Notes: a model not told the origin generated them from the letters alone. A stretch of DNA of 18,806 bases from an uncultured Verrucomicrobiota bacterium (GCA_903825695.1 CAIKBP010000115.1:1-18806), one strand, 5' to 3'. Shown: positions 8,019-16,171, numbered from the stretch's first letter. A program made the numbers and translations.

Positions 8019-8049
8019 TTGTAGCCGCGAACGGGATTTGCGGCTACAA
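8019..8049. repeat. Perfect 10-bp inverted repeat directly before uppS
   Basis: TTGTAGCCGC (8019-8028) pairs perfectly with GCGGCTACAA (8040-8049) around an 11-base loop. It ends 10 bases before the uppS ATG. TACAAT (8045-8050) in its right arm resembles a -10 box, which would put a start near 8057, but no -35 box sits at the right distance. It could be a REP-type element, an operator, or a 5' hairpin controlling the uppS operon. Confidence 0.5.
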
Positions 8050-8059
8050 TTGACAATCA

Positions 8060-8791
8060 ATGACACATATCGCGAAAAACATTCCGCGTCACGTGGCGAT
8101 CATCATGGATGGCAATGGACGATGGGCGCGGCAACGTGGGTTACCGCGGATCGGGGGGCATCGCGCCGGCATGGCAAGCGTGCGCGAGATCGTGCAGGTG
8201 TCGAGCAAACTCGGCATCGAGTATCTGACGTTGTATGCATTCTCCAGCGAGAACTGGTTGCGGCCAAGGATCGAGGTCGACGCGCTGATGCGGTTGTTGG
8301 GGTTTTACCTGCAAAAGGAGATTGCGGAACTGGACAGGAACAATGTGCGACTTGTGGCCATTGGACGGCTGCACGAATTGACTGCCGGTGCGCGGCGACA
8401 GTTGGACAAGGCGATCGCCGCGCTGCGAAACAACACGGGGCTGACGCTTGTGCTGGCTTTGAGCTACGGCGGGCGAGCGGAGATTGTGGATGCGGTGCGC
8501 GAGATCGCGCGCGAGATCAAGGCAGGCCAAATCGACATTGCCGACATTGATGAGAAATGTATCAGCGATCATTTGTACACTGCGAAAATGATGGACCCGG
8601 ATCTGTTGATTCGCACAAGCGGTGAACTCCGTGTGAGCAATTTTCTGCTATGGCAGATTTCGTACGCGGAGATCTATGTGACGGATACTCTTTGGCCCGA
8701 TTTCCGCAAGGCGGAATTCCTTAAGGCCTTGGAAGACTACGGCAAGCGGAACCGCCGGTTCGGTCGCGTGCATAGCACGAGGCACAAATGA
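8060..8791 (+). CDS. uppS: Isoprenyl transferase (undecaprenyl diphosphate synthase)
   Basis: A cis-prenyltransferase that condenses farnesyl diphosphate with IPP units to make the C55 lipid carrier for peptidoglycan and surface glycans. The product is 243 residues, normal for the family. Motifs: HVAIIMDGNGRWA with catalytic D17, the GGHRAGMASVREIV helix, YAFSSENWLRP, and near the C-terminus RTSGELRVSNFLLWQISYAEIYV with the conserved Arg/Ser/Asn set and WPDF. Chain length is inferred from the family. No clear Shine-Dalgarno precedes the ATG; a hairpin and a -10-like TACAAT lie just upstream. The stop overlaps the cdsA start (ATGA), showing translational coupling. It is first in the uppS-cdsA-dxr-rseP-ispG order. 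Confidence 0.96.
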   Translation: MTHIAKNIPRHVAIIMDGNGRWARQRGLPRIGGHRAGMASVREIVQVSSKLGIEYLTLYAFSSENWLRPRIEVDALMRLLGFYLQKEIAELDRNNVRLVAIGRLHELTAGARRQLDKAIAALRNNTGLTLVLALSYGGRAEIVDAVREIAREIKAGQIDIADIDEKCISDHLYTAKMMDPDLLIRTSGELRVSNFLLWQISYAEIYVTDTLWPDFRKAEFLKALEDYGKRNRRFGRVHSTRHK

Positions 8792-9702
8792 ACGGAACAC
8801 CTCAACCCGCCGATATGCACCTGCTGCCAGAAGCGCGGTCTGGATTCCGCTGGCGGCTGATCAGTTCCACGGTGCTGTGGGCGGCCATGCTTGCGGTAAT
8901 CTTCTGGCTGCCACCGACCGGGTTGTACGTGTTCATGAACGTCGTGATTGCGCGCGCGTTGTGGGAGTTCTATACGATCTGCGAGGTCAAAGGACTGCGG
9001 ACGTTCAAGGTTTGGGGAGTGATCAGCGCGGTCGCGTTGATCTCGGGAAGCTGGTTCGTGTTTGGCCTGCAACAGTATCAGTCGCGGTCGGACTTCCCTG
9101 CGCTGTCGTATGACTTCGATATTGTCATCCTTGTGGCCTTTGCATTCGGGGCGTTCGTGCGTCAGTTCCCGCAGAAAACGGACTCGCAAGGCATCGAGAC
9201 CATGGCCGTAACGTTTTTCGGCCTCGTGTACGTCGCATGGCTGTGCAATTTCGCAACTCGCATCAATTTCGCCACGCCAAACGGCCGGTTTTGGGTGATG
9301 TATCTGGTGGTGGTAACGAAGTTCACCGATATCGGCGCCTACTTGATCGGCACGATGTTTGGTCGCCACAAGATGACCCCGCGGATCAGTCCGAAAAAAA
9401 GCTGGGAGGGAACAGCGGGCGGCATTGCGTTTGCGGTGGGAAGCAGTCTGATTTGCATGCACCTTCTGCGCGACAAACTCGTTCCCGAGGGTTTGGATGT
9501 CACCCATGCGGTCGTGCTCGGATTATTGCTGGGCTCGGCAGCGGTCGTCGGAGACTTGGCCGAATCGCTCATCAAGCGCGAGGCGGACGTGAAGGATTCC
9601 AGCACATGGCTGCCGGGTCATGGCGGCGCGCTGGACCTGATTGACAGCTTGTTGTTCACCGCGCCGCTGCTGTACGTGTACATGCGGTTGGTTATGCGGT
9701 GA
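8788..9702 (+). CDS. cdsA: Phosphatidate cytidylyltransferase
   Basis: An integral membrane enzyme that makes CDP-diacylglycerol from CTP and phosphatidic acid, the branch point of phospholipid synthesis. The product is 304 residues. Hydrophobic segments run through most of the chain from about residue 25. The C-terminal CDS signature runs SLIKREADVKDSSTWLPGHGGALDLIDSLLF, after ISPKKSWEGTAGG near residue 205. One deviation: the signature's final D-R-x-D is D-L-I-D here, Arg replaced by Leu; the K-R, K-D and HGG parts are intact. The ATG overlaps the uppS stop by four bases. Next in the family order would be dxr, but about 580 bases with an opposing gene intervene. Confidence 0.95.
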   Translation: MNGTPQPADMHLLPEARSGFRWRLISSTVLWAAMLAVIFWLPPTGLYVFMNVVIARALWEFYTICEVKGLRTFKVWGVISAVALISGSWFVFGLQQYQSRSDFPALSYDFDIVILVAFAFGAFVRQFPQKTDSQGIETMAVTFFGLVYVAWLCNFATRINFATPNGRFWVMYLVVVTKFTDIGAYLIGTMFGRHKMTPRISPKKSWEGTAGGIAFAVGSSLICMHLLRDKLVPEGLDVTHAVVLGLLLGSAAVVGDLAESLIKREADVKDSSTWLPGHGGALDLIDSLLFTAPLLYVYMRLVMR

Positions 9703-9780
9703 AAGTGCAATCAAATCAGACTGCCCGCCGACGAGTGATCAAGCTGAGGCACGACGCGAAGCACCGCTGCCTCTAGATGG

Positions 9781-10059
9781 TCAGGAGTCCTCATCGATGC
9801 CTCTACAGAGCAGCCGCCCCAGAGACTCGCTCTTTCGGATGAGCACGTAGCCGACACCTAGCTCAATAAGACCGCTTACCACAGCTATGGCTGTGGAAAT
9901 GTGTCCTCTGGTCACAATTTGGTGCGAGTCGGTGGTCGCCATCATGAAAGCATACATCATGGAGAGCAACGCCACAGACAGAAACGATTTGACACCTGAA
10001 AGAATGACCAACCAACCGATGACACGAACAACCACCGCTGAGAGTGCCTGTATCCTCAT
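9781..10059 (-). CDS. Small predicted membrane protein, function unknown
   Basis: Not recognised. The product is 92 residues with about three hydrophobic helices: near residues 5-20 (LSAVVVRVIGWLVILSG), 22-40 (KSFLSVALLSMMYAFMMA) and 54-73 (TAIAVVSGLIELGVGYVLI). A polar stretch DSHQIVTRGH lies before the third, and the acidic tail ends GIDEDS. The TAGGAG site 5-6 bases before the ATG supports real translation. It lies between cdsA and dxr but on the opposite strand, so it is not part of that operon. The surrounding 9703-10283 stretch holds no other gene I can support. An inverted repeat CCACAGC/GCTGTGG occurs inside it. It may be a recent insertion into a conserved cluster. Confidence 0.6.
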   Translation of the reverse strand: MRIQALSAVVVRVIGWLVILSGVKSFLSVALLSMMYAFMMATTDSHQIVTRGHISTAIAVVSGLIELGVGYVLIRKSESLGRLLCRGIDEDS

Positions 10060-10283
10060 TTTTCTCCTAAATGTGGTTTAGATTGATCCGCATAAGAACC
10101 TTACGACAGATGTTCTGTCAGCCTGTCGCCTATGTTCTTCCCCTCTGTTTCCGGGCGGCAGTTTATGACTTCAGAGATTCCTCGACAAGCTCGAAGCGGC
10201 GGACTCCCATGGCTATGGCTGTCACTTCTCCGAACGAAACGCTTGAGGTGGCGGATTGAGCCAAGTATGCTGCACGCGTTCAC

Positions 10284-11495
10284 ATGAAACCAAAGAACGT
10301 TGTACTGCTCGGCTGCACGGGATCGATCGGAGTCAGCACGCAGAAAGTGGCTGCGGATTTGCCGGAACAGATCCGTATTGTCGGCATGGCGTCGAGGGCG
10401 AACGTGGACGGCATGGAGAAAGCCATCCGCCAGTTCAAGCCAAAGACCGTCTGCATGACCCATCACGACAAGGCGGATGAACTGAAGCAGCGGCTTAATG
10501 GAGCAGCAAGCACTCGCGCCACCAAGGTCCTGGCCGGGGAGCGTGGATTGGTCGAGCTGGCCACGATGCCGGAGGCGGACATTGTCCTGGTCGGAATCGT
10601 CGGCACTGCGGGACTGGAACCGGCGCTGGCGGCCATCCGTGCAGGAAAAGATCTCGCGGTTGCTTCGAAGGAAATCCTCGTGATGGCTGGTGGATTGGTG
10701 ATGAGCGAGGCGCGCAAGCATGGTGTAAAGGTGTTGCCAGTGGACAGCGAGCACAGCGCAATCTTCCAATGTCTGGAAGGACGCGATCCGGCGGATGTGA
10801 AGCGACTGCTCCTGACGGCTTCAGGCGGGCCGTTTCGTCAAACGCCACGCGAGGAATTCGAAAAAATCACAGTGGCGCAGGCGTTGAAACATCCGAGCTG
10901 GAATATGGGCCGGAAAATCACCATTGACTCGGCCACGCTGTTCAACAAAGGCCTGGAAATGATTGAGGCGCAGTGGTTGTTCAACGTGGAAATCGACCGC
11001 GTGGATGTGTTGGTTCATCCACAAAGCATCATTCATTCGATGGTTGAGTTCCGCGACGGCTCGATTCTGGCGCAACTGAGCGTGCCCGACATGCGGTATC
11101 CGATCCAATACGCGCTGGTTGGCCCGCGAAGATTACCAAATTCGATGCCGGCAACCGATCTGGCCAGGATTGGCACCCTGACGTTCGAGAATCCCGACCA
11201 CGAACGGTTCCCATCGCTGCGACTGGCGCGGGAAGCGGGGCGGGCCGGCGGGACGATGCCAGCGGTTTTCAATGCCGCGAACGAAGTCGCCGTTACGCGC
11301 TTCATTGGGGGACAGATCGGGTTCACGCAGATTTTTGACACGGTCGAGCGCGTGATGCAGGCGCACAGAGTCGGCGAAGAATCGCAGGCACGGAAGCCGG
11401 TGACAGCGGGAAATGCGTGGGTTGCGCAACCGACGCTGGATGTTATATTGCAGGCCGACCAATGGGCGAGAAAGGAAGCCGAGCGTGTTGCCTGA
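10284..11495 (+). CDS. dxr: 1-deoxy-D-xylulose 5-phosphate reductoisomerase
   Basis: Second step of the MEP isoprenoid pathway: DXP to 2-C-methyl-D-erythritol 4-phosphate with NADPH and a divalent metal. The product is 403 residues (family about 380-400). The NADPH-binding LLGCTGSIGVST starts near residue 8. VASKEILVMAGG follows, then the metal ligands D154 and E156 in VDSEHSAIFQC and E225 in LFNKGLEMIEA. LTASGGPFR and HPSWNMGRKITIDSATL are typical of Dxr. No strong ribosome binding site is seen before the ATG. The last 11 bases overlap the rseP start. The 224 bases before it, up to the small opposing gene, contain a weak GACAG/CTGTC inverted repeat at 10105-10119 and no clear promoter. Confidence 0.97.
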   Translation: MKPKNVVLLGCTGSIGVSTQKVAADLPEQIRIVGMASRANVDGMEKAIRQFKPKTVCMTHHDKADELKQRLNGAASTRATKVLAGERGLVELATMPEADIVLVGIVGTAGLEPALAAIRAGKDLAVASKEILVMAGGLVMSEARKHGVKVLPVDSEHSAIFQCLEGRDPADVKRLLLTASGGPFRQTPREEFEKITVAQALKHPSWNMGRKITIDSATLFNKGLEMIEAQWLFNVEIDRVDVLVHPQSIIHSMVEFRDGSILAQLSVPDMRYPIQYALVGPRRLPNSMPATDLARIGTLTFENPDHERFPSLRLAREAGRAGGTMPAVFNAANEVAVTRFIGGQIGFTQIFDTVERVMQAHRVGEESQARKPVTAGNAWVAQPTLDVILQADQWARKEAERVA

Positions 11496-12867
11496 CATTT
11501 TGACGGAAATCATCAGCATTTACATCTATCCTGGCTTGCTGGTGTTTTTTTTCTTCGGGCTGACGATCTTTATCCACGAGTTCGGCCATTTCCTCATGGC
11601 GAAACGGCGTGGAATGAAGATCGAACGGTTCTCCATGGGGTTCGGCCCGGCGATCTGGCAATGGAAGCGGGATGGCATTGAATATCGTATCTCGTGGATC
11701 CCATTCGGCGGCTATGTCGCGCTGCCGCAGATGGCGCCGATGGAGGCGCTCGAAGGCAAGACCGAGAGCAAACCAGAGGAACTGCCCCCAGCTTCGCCGG
11801 AATCGAAGACCCTGGTAGCGTTTTTTGGCCCCGTGATGAACATGGTGTTGGCGTTCGTGATTGCGTTCATCGTCTGGGGCGTAGGGATGCCGATGCCGAG
11901 CAATTCCACCGTGGTTGGCTGGGTGGATCCCGACAGTCCAGAAGAACACGCCGGCATTCGACCCGGCGACAAGGTGGTGGCAATCAATGGTCGCCCCGTC
12001 AAGCGTTGGACGGAAATCCGGGGTGAAGTGGTCAATAGCCATGAACCCAATATCGCCATCACGCTGGAACGCGAAGGCAAACCGTACCAGTGCCAGTTGG
12101 AAATCGAGGCTGACGAACACGGCGGCGCGAAGATGGTGAGCCTCTATCCCGAGAGCCGCCCGTTTGCCCAACGGATCATCCCGGGATCGCCGGCGGAACA
12201 GGCCGGGTTGCTGCCAGGAGACAAATTCCTGGCTGTGGATGGCGTACCTATCGTGAGCGCCGACCAACTGCGCGGCATCATCGGTAGCCGGGCGGATCAA
12301 TTGACGGAGGTCAAAGTGCTGCGGCACGGCCAACCCGTGATCGTAAAGGTAACCCCGCAGATTCTTGAACAGAAAGCCAAGCGAGCGCAGATGGGCGTGC
12401 GTTTGGGCGACGAAATCGTTCGCCCCGGGCCGACACCGCTCGATCAGATTTGGGAATCACTGCAGATGATGGGGTACACCGCAAAAGCGCTTATCCACTA
12501 CAAAGAGACAGGGGTGGGATTGGGCGACCTCAGTGGCCCGGTAGGCATCGTGGGCGGATTGTGGGCGATGATCGCTTATGGCGGAGTGCGGTCTGGGCTT
12601 TGGCTGGCAGTGGTGTTGAATGTTAATCTAGCTGTGTTAAACCTGCTCCCGGTTCCGGTTCTGGATGGCGGCCACATCTTGTTTGCACTCATTGAGTGGG
12701 TGCGGCGCAAACCACTCAATGCCCGGCTGGTAAACGCCACCCAGACGGCATTTGCCGCATTGATCATCACTTTCATGTTGTACGTAACGTTTCACGATTT
12801 CCAGCGGTTCTTCCCAGCCAAACTGAAAACACAAACCACCGAACCGGCCGCTGCGCCCCAGCCGTGA
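11485..12867 (+). CDS. rseP: RIP metalloprotease (site-2 protease, RseP family)
   Basis: An inner-membrane zinc protease that cleaves transmembrane substrates such as anti-sigma factors and spent signal peptides. I choose GTG 11485 (AAGGAA about 8 bases upstream; TTG 11488 is a close alternative), giving 460 residues. The frame is open back to 11413, but that part overlaps dxr. The first membrane helix contains HEFGH at residues 31-35 (zinc ligands and catalytic Glu). Two PDZ-like domains follow, with DSPEEHAGIRPGDKVVAING and GSPAEQAGLLPGDKFLAVDG. The C-terminal membrane part has NLLPVPVLDGGH, whose Asp (about residue 394) is the third zinc ligand. Length and two PDZ domains match E. coli RseP. 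It overlaps dxr by 11 bases and ispG by four. Confidence 0.96.
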   Translation: MLPDILTEIISIYIYPGLLVFFFFGLTIFIHEFGHFLMAKRRGMKIERFSMGFGPAIWQWKRDGIEYRISWIPFGGYVALPQMAPMEALEGKTESKPEELPPASPESKTLVAFFGPVMNMVLAFVIAFIVWGVGMPMPSNSTVVGWVDPDSPEEHAGIRPGDKVVAINGRPVKRWTEIRGEVVNSHEPNIAITLEREGKPYQCQLEIEADEHGGAKMVSLYPESRPFAQRIIPGSPAEQAGLLPGDKFLAVDGVPIVSADQLRGIIGSRADQLTEVKVLRHGQPVIVKVTPQILEQKAKRAQMGVRLGDEIVRPGPTPLDQIWESLQMMGYTAKALIHYKETGVGLGDLSGPVGIVGGLWAMIAYGGVRSGLWLAVVLNVNLAVLNLLPVPVLDGGHILFALIEWVRRKPLNARLVNATQTAFAALIITFMLYVTFHDFQRFFPAKLKTQTTEPAAAPQP

Positions 12868-14903
12868 ATTATTGCGCAAATCCGTTTTTCTGGCAGCGGC
12901 GCCCCACCCGCGAGGTGAAGGTCGGCCACGTCGGTGTCGGCGGCGACAATCCTATCCGCATCCAGACGATGTTGACCTCCGACACGATGAACACCGAGGC
13001 GTGCGTCCGTGAAGCGATCCCGATCCTCGAAGCGGGTTGTGAGATTCTTCGGCTGACCGCGCCTAGCATAAACGATGCGAAGAATCTAAGGAACGTTGTT
13101 GCCGAACTCCGCCGGCGTGGGTTCGATACGCCAATTATCGCTGACATCCATTTTATTCCCACCGCGGCGATGGAGGCGGCGCTGTGGTGCGAGAAAGTGC
13201 GAATCAATCCCGGCAACTACGCCGATCGCAAGAAGTTTGCCGTCCGCGAGTACACGGACAATCAATACGAGGAAGAATTGACGCGTTTGGAGGATGCGTT
13301 CACACCACTGGTCCTGCGGTGCAAGGAACTTGGCCGCGCAATGCGGATCGGCACAAACCACGGTTCGCTGTCCGACCGCATTGTGAACCGCTACGGCGAC
13401 ACACCCATCGGCATGGTCGAGAGCGCGTTGGAGTTCTTGCACATCTGCCGCCGGCACAACTACCACGAAATTATCCTTTCGATGAAGGCCAGCAATCCAA
13501 AGGTGATGATCGCAGCCTATCGGTTGCTGGTCGCGCGAATGAACGATCTCGGTCAGGATTGGAATTACCCGTTGCATCTTGGTGTCACGGAAGCTGGCGA
13601 AGGCGAGGATGGCCGCGTCAAATCTGCCATCGGCATCGGCGCCCTGCTCGAAGACGGACTCGGCGATACTGTCCGCGTCTCACTGACGGAGGACAGCGTC
13701 CACGAAATCCCCGTCTGCCAGGAGTTGGTCCGCAAATACAACATGCTTTGGGAACGGCAAAAGCATGGGAAACCGGTGACACAAACATCTTTGTCTGTGA
13801 CTGAAAAACGGGATCCATTCTCTTACACGCGCCACGCCACGCGAGAAACGCACCTCGGCAGCCTGCATATCGGTTCTGAGCAACCACCACGCGTAGAAGT
13901 GCTCATTCCGGCCAAACCCACGATAGGCCAAATCCAGCGCGTCACAACCGCTGAACCTGATACGTGTGCGGAGATTATCCAGTTCCGCGTAGAATCCGAG
14001 GACGATCTCGACAAACTTGCTGCGTTTTGCAGTTTGCTGCGCACGAAGAACATCTTCGCGCCGATCGCGCTCCAGGCCTCATCCGTCGCATCGGGGACGA
14101 CATTCCTGTCACGTGTGAAACCGTTCGAAAAGCTGAACGTCCCGTTTGTCATCGGCTCCGACGCGGGCAATTTACTAAGCGCGGCGCGAGAGCAGACAGT
14201 ACAGTTCAACATTGAAGCCGATTCGCCGGAGCATTTTGTGGACACCTGCAGAATGTTGGCTGATATGCTGGCGAAATATATCCACCGCGCGGCAATGGCG
14301 GCCGTCAGCCGGGCCGATGGACTCGACGTTATTGGCGCATATCGAATTCTGGCGGCAAAACTCGACGAGCGCGGGTTGGACACGCCTATTCTGCTGCGCG
14401 ATCGCATCCGTGGTATTTCAGGACAACCGGCAACGAAAGACACACTGCTGGCGGCCAGCACAAATCTTGGCGCGTTGTTGTGTGACGGCATTGGCGATGC
14501 GGTGGAGATCACCAGCGAGCGCGATCCGCTGAAAGCGGTCAAGCTGGCTTACAACATTCTGCAGGCCGCAGGCGCGCGATCGTTCAAGACCGATTACGTG
14601 ACCTGTCCAAGTTGCGGACGGACACTTTTCGATCTCCAGACGGTTTTGGCACGGATAAAATCGCGCACATCGCATTTGAAAGGCGTGAAGATCGCGGTGA
14701 TGGGCTGCATCGTCAACGGGCCGGGCGAGATGGCCGACGCCGATTTCGGGTACGTGGGCACGGCACCGGGTAAGATTTCATTGTGGGTCGGGAAAAAACA
14801 GGTTAAACATCACATTCCAGAAGAGCAGGCTGTGGATGAGATGGTCGCGCTCATCAAGGAACATGGAAAATGGACCGATCCCCCGTATGAAACCAAGAAA
14901 TGA
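12864..14903 (+). CDS. ispG: 4-hydroxy-3-methylbut-2-enyl diphosphate synthase, long three-domain form
   Basis: Penultimate MEP-pathway enzyme: an iron-sulfur protein that reduces MEcPP to HMBPP. The start is GTG 12864, overlapping the rseP stop as GTGA and without its own ribosome binding site, hence coupled. The frame extends further upstream, but within rseP. The product is about 679 residues, against about 370-410 for E. coli type. It starts with the TIM-barrel part (VGGDNPIRIQTMLTSDTMNTEA, INPGNYADRKKF, KASNPKVMIAAYR, GVTEAGEGEDGRVKSAIGIGALL). A large insertion of roughly residues 310-570 follows, then the C-terminal cluster domain with C581 and C584 (CPSC) and C615...E622 (GCIVNGPGE). 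This three-domain layout is known from plants, Chlamydiae and Bacteroidetes. All cluster ligands are present. Confidence 0.97.
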   Translation: MNYCANPFFWQRRPTREVKVGHVGVGGDNPIRIQTMLTSDTMNTEACVREAIPILEAGCEILRLTAPSINDAKNLRNVVAELRRRGFDTPIIADIHFIPTAAMEAALWCEKVRINPGNYADRKKFAVREYTDNQYEEELTRLEDAFTPLVLRCKELGRAMRIGTNHGSLSDRIVNRYGDTPIGMVESALEFLHICRRHNYHEIILSMKASNPKVMIAAYRLLVARMNDLGQDWNYPLHLGVTEAGEGEDGRVKSAIGIGALLEDGLGDTVRVSLTEDSVHEIPVCQELVRKYNMLWERQKHGKPVTQTSLSVTEKRDPFSYTRHATRETHLGSLHIGSEQPPRVEVLIPAKPTIGQIQRVTTAEPDTCAEIIQFRVESEDDLDKLAAFCSLLRTKNIFAPIALQASSVASGTTFLSRVKPFEKLNVPFVIGSDAGNLLSAAREQTVQFNIEADSPEHFVDTCRMLADMLAKYIHRAAMAAVSRADGLDVIGAYRILAAKLDERGLDTPILLRDRIRGISGQPATKDTLLAASTNLGALLCDGIGDAVEITSERDPLKAVKLAYNILQAAGARSFKTDYVTCPSCGRTLFDLQTVLARIKSRTSHLKGVKIAVMGCIVNGPGEMADADFGYVGTAPGKISLWVGKKQVKHHIPEEQAVDEMVALIKEHGKWTDPPYETKK

Positions 14904-14937
14904 ATCCTACACGCGTGACAGAAACTTGGGGGGAAAA

Positions 14938-15480
14938 ATGAAGAAATCTGCGTTGATCGTGGCAATCGTATTCGTTACCGCAGGAGTGCGCTTGGCATGC
15001 GCCGAATGGCTGGGCGGAACCGGGATGCTCGACACTGCTACTGCGCGTCCGACACTGCCAGCGCGCGCGAACCAGAAAGCCGGACCCATGGCGGCACCCG
15101 ACTCCGTTGCCGTAAACACGGGGAGTATAAACTGGGAAACGGACTACGATGCGGCTTTGGATAAAGCGAAGAGGAACAAGAAACTTGTGATGGTCGACAT
15201 GTACACTGATTGGTGTGGTTGGTGCAAGAAGCTAGACCGAGACACGTACTCGAACAAAACCGTTCAGGAGACGCTGGCGAAGAATTTTGTGACAGCGAAG
15301 ATCAACCCGGAGAAGAGCAAGAAGAACGCGGCGCTCGCGAAGCAATTTGGTACGCGCGGTTATCCGCACATCGTATTCCTTGACGACAGCGGAAAGAAGA
15401 TCAGCGAGATCAGCGGATATCGGCCAGCCAAAGACTTCCAGGAATTTCTCGATGCCGTGCTGAAGAAAGCAGGAAAGTGA
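14938..15480 (+). CDS. Exported thioredoxin-fold protein (thioredoxin_7-like)
   Basis: The start at 14938 has GGGGGGAAAA just upstream; the frame is open further back, but only inside ispG. The product is 180 residues. A signal peptide covers residues 1-22 (KKSALIVAIVFVTAGVRLACA|E). An A/P-rich linker runs to about 62. A thioredoxin fold then carries the redox site DWCGWCKKLD (C93, C96), followed by TYSNKTVQETLAKNFVTAKINPEK and the cis-Pro region RGYPHIVFLDD. It is therefore a periplasmic thiol-disulfide protein, perhaps a reductase or disulfide carrier; partner unknown. The Cys at position 21 has no proper lipobox (Arg at -3), so a lipoprotein is less likely. It follows ispG by 34 bases and precedes the Nudix gene by 9, so it may be at the operon's end. 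Confidence 0.85.
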   Translation: MKKSALIVAIVFVTAGVRLACAEWLGGTGMLDTATARPTLPARANQKAGPMAAPDSVAVNTGSINWETDYDAALDKAKRNKKLVMVDMYTDWCGWCKKLDRDTYSNKTVQETLAKNFVTAKINPEKSKKNAALAKQFGTRGYPHIVFLDDSGKKISEISGYRPAKDFQEFLDAVLKKAGK

Positions 15481-15489
15481 TGGCACACT

Positions 15490-16035
15490 GTGATTCGTCC
15501 CTGGCAGATCGCAAGTTCTGAACCGGTCGCTGATTGTCGCATCTTCAAGCTGCGCAAGGATGTGGTCGTTAATCCGCGCACTGGTCAACCACACGACATG
15601 TTTGTTGTTGAACACCCGAACTGGGTAAACGTCATCCCGTTGACGCCCGACGAACAGGTGGTAATGGTCGAGCAATGGCGGCATGGCACGCGCTCGGTGC
15701 ACTTGGAGACACCTGGCGGATTGATGGACAAGGGTGAAACACCTGAACAATGTGCGCGCCGCGAGTTGCTGGAGGAAACCGGCTGCGAAGCCAGCGAAGT
15801 GCTGCGCCTCGCAACGGTGCACCCGAACCCCGCCATTCAAAACAACCTCCAATATTACGTACTGGCAATGGGCTGCCACAGCGTCGCCGCGCCGGCGCTC
15901 GATCACGCGGAGGACATTGCGGTCCGGCTCGTGCCGCTTGCGGACGTGCCCGACATGATTCGCGCGGGGAAAATCACCCACGGCATCGTCATTGGCGGCT
16001 TCTACTGGCTGGAATTGTATCGCCAAAAGCGCTGA
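15490..16035 (+). CDS. Nudix hydrolase (ADP-ribose pyrophosphatase-like)
   Basis: A hydrolase of nucleoside-diphosphate compounds, probably ADP-ribose or a related sugar nucleotide. The product is 181 residues. The Nudix box GX5EX7REUXEEXGU is complete at residues 77-99 (GLMDKGETPEQCARRELLEETGC), with metal-binding REXXEE at 91-96. The preceding VVMVEQWRHGTRSVHLETPGG, with Q-W-R and the E-P-G-G-like segment, is typical of the NudF/ADPRase branch. The start is GTG 15490, nine bases after the thioredoxin gene's stop; no ATG fits better. Its substrate cannot be fixed from sequence alone. The gene ends 20 bases before the leuA leader promoter, and no terminator separates them. Confidence 0.9.
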   Translation: MIRPWQIASSEPVADCRIFKLRKDVVVNPRTGQPHDMFVVEHPNWVNVIPLTPDEQVVMVEQWRHGTRSVHLETPGGLMDKGETPEQCARRELLEETGCEASEVLRLATVHPNPAIQNNLQYYVLAMGCHSVAAPALDHAEDIAVRLVPLADVPDMIRAGKITHGIVIGGFYWLELYRQKR

Positions 16036-16055
16036 GCGATTTTATTTCATCGCGC

Positions 16056-16084
16056 TTGACTTCCGATATGGCCGCTGCTAATTT
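16056..16084 (+). promoter_or_regulatory. Predicted promoter of the leuA leader, with extended -10
   Basis: TTGACT (16056-16061, 5 of 6 consensus positions) is followed after exactly 17 bases by TAATTT (16079-16084). The -10 box is weak (3 of 6) but has TG-n directly before it (16076-16078), an extended -10 element. The expected start lies near 16091, about 3 bases before the leader ATG at 16094, so the leader peptide would be translated from a nearly leaderless mRNA. This fits the lack of a Shine-Dalgarno before that ATG. Confidence 0.55.
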
Positions 16085-16093
16085 GGGTGCGTA

Positions 16094-16171
16094 ATGAGTA
16101 GGAACCTTAACCTGTTGCTGGCTTTGTTGGCCCTCCGACTCGCGTCGGAGACGGCGGGTTTACCTGCCTAA
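16094..16171 (+). CDS. Leucine-rich leader peptide of the leuA attenuator
   Basis: A short reading frame of 25 codons ending in TAA at 16169-16171. Nine codons are leucine (positions 5, 7, 8, 9, 11, 12, 14, 16 and 23), with the cluster NLLLALLALRL in the first two thirds. The codons are mixed (CTT, CTG, TTG, CTC, TTA), so charging of several leucine tRNAs would be sensed. It lies directly upstream of a hairpin, antiterminator and terminator set before leuA, as in the leu operon of enterobacteria; the peptide has no resemblance to theirs beyond its leucines. It is expected to act in cis through ribosome stalling, not as a protein. No Shine-Dalgarno is present. Confidence 0.75.
   Translation: MSRNLNLLLALLALRLASETAGLPA

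Noticed and set aside
10071..10259. A 62-codon plus-strand frame before dxr
   Set aside because: No ribosome binding site, no recognisable motif, and unusual composition; likely chance.
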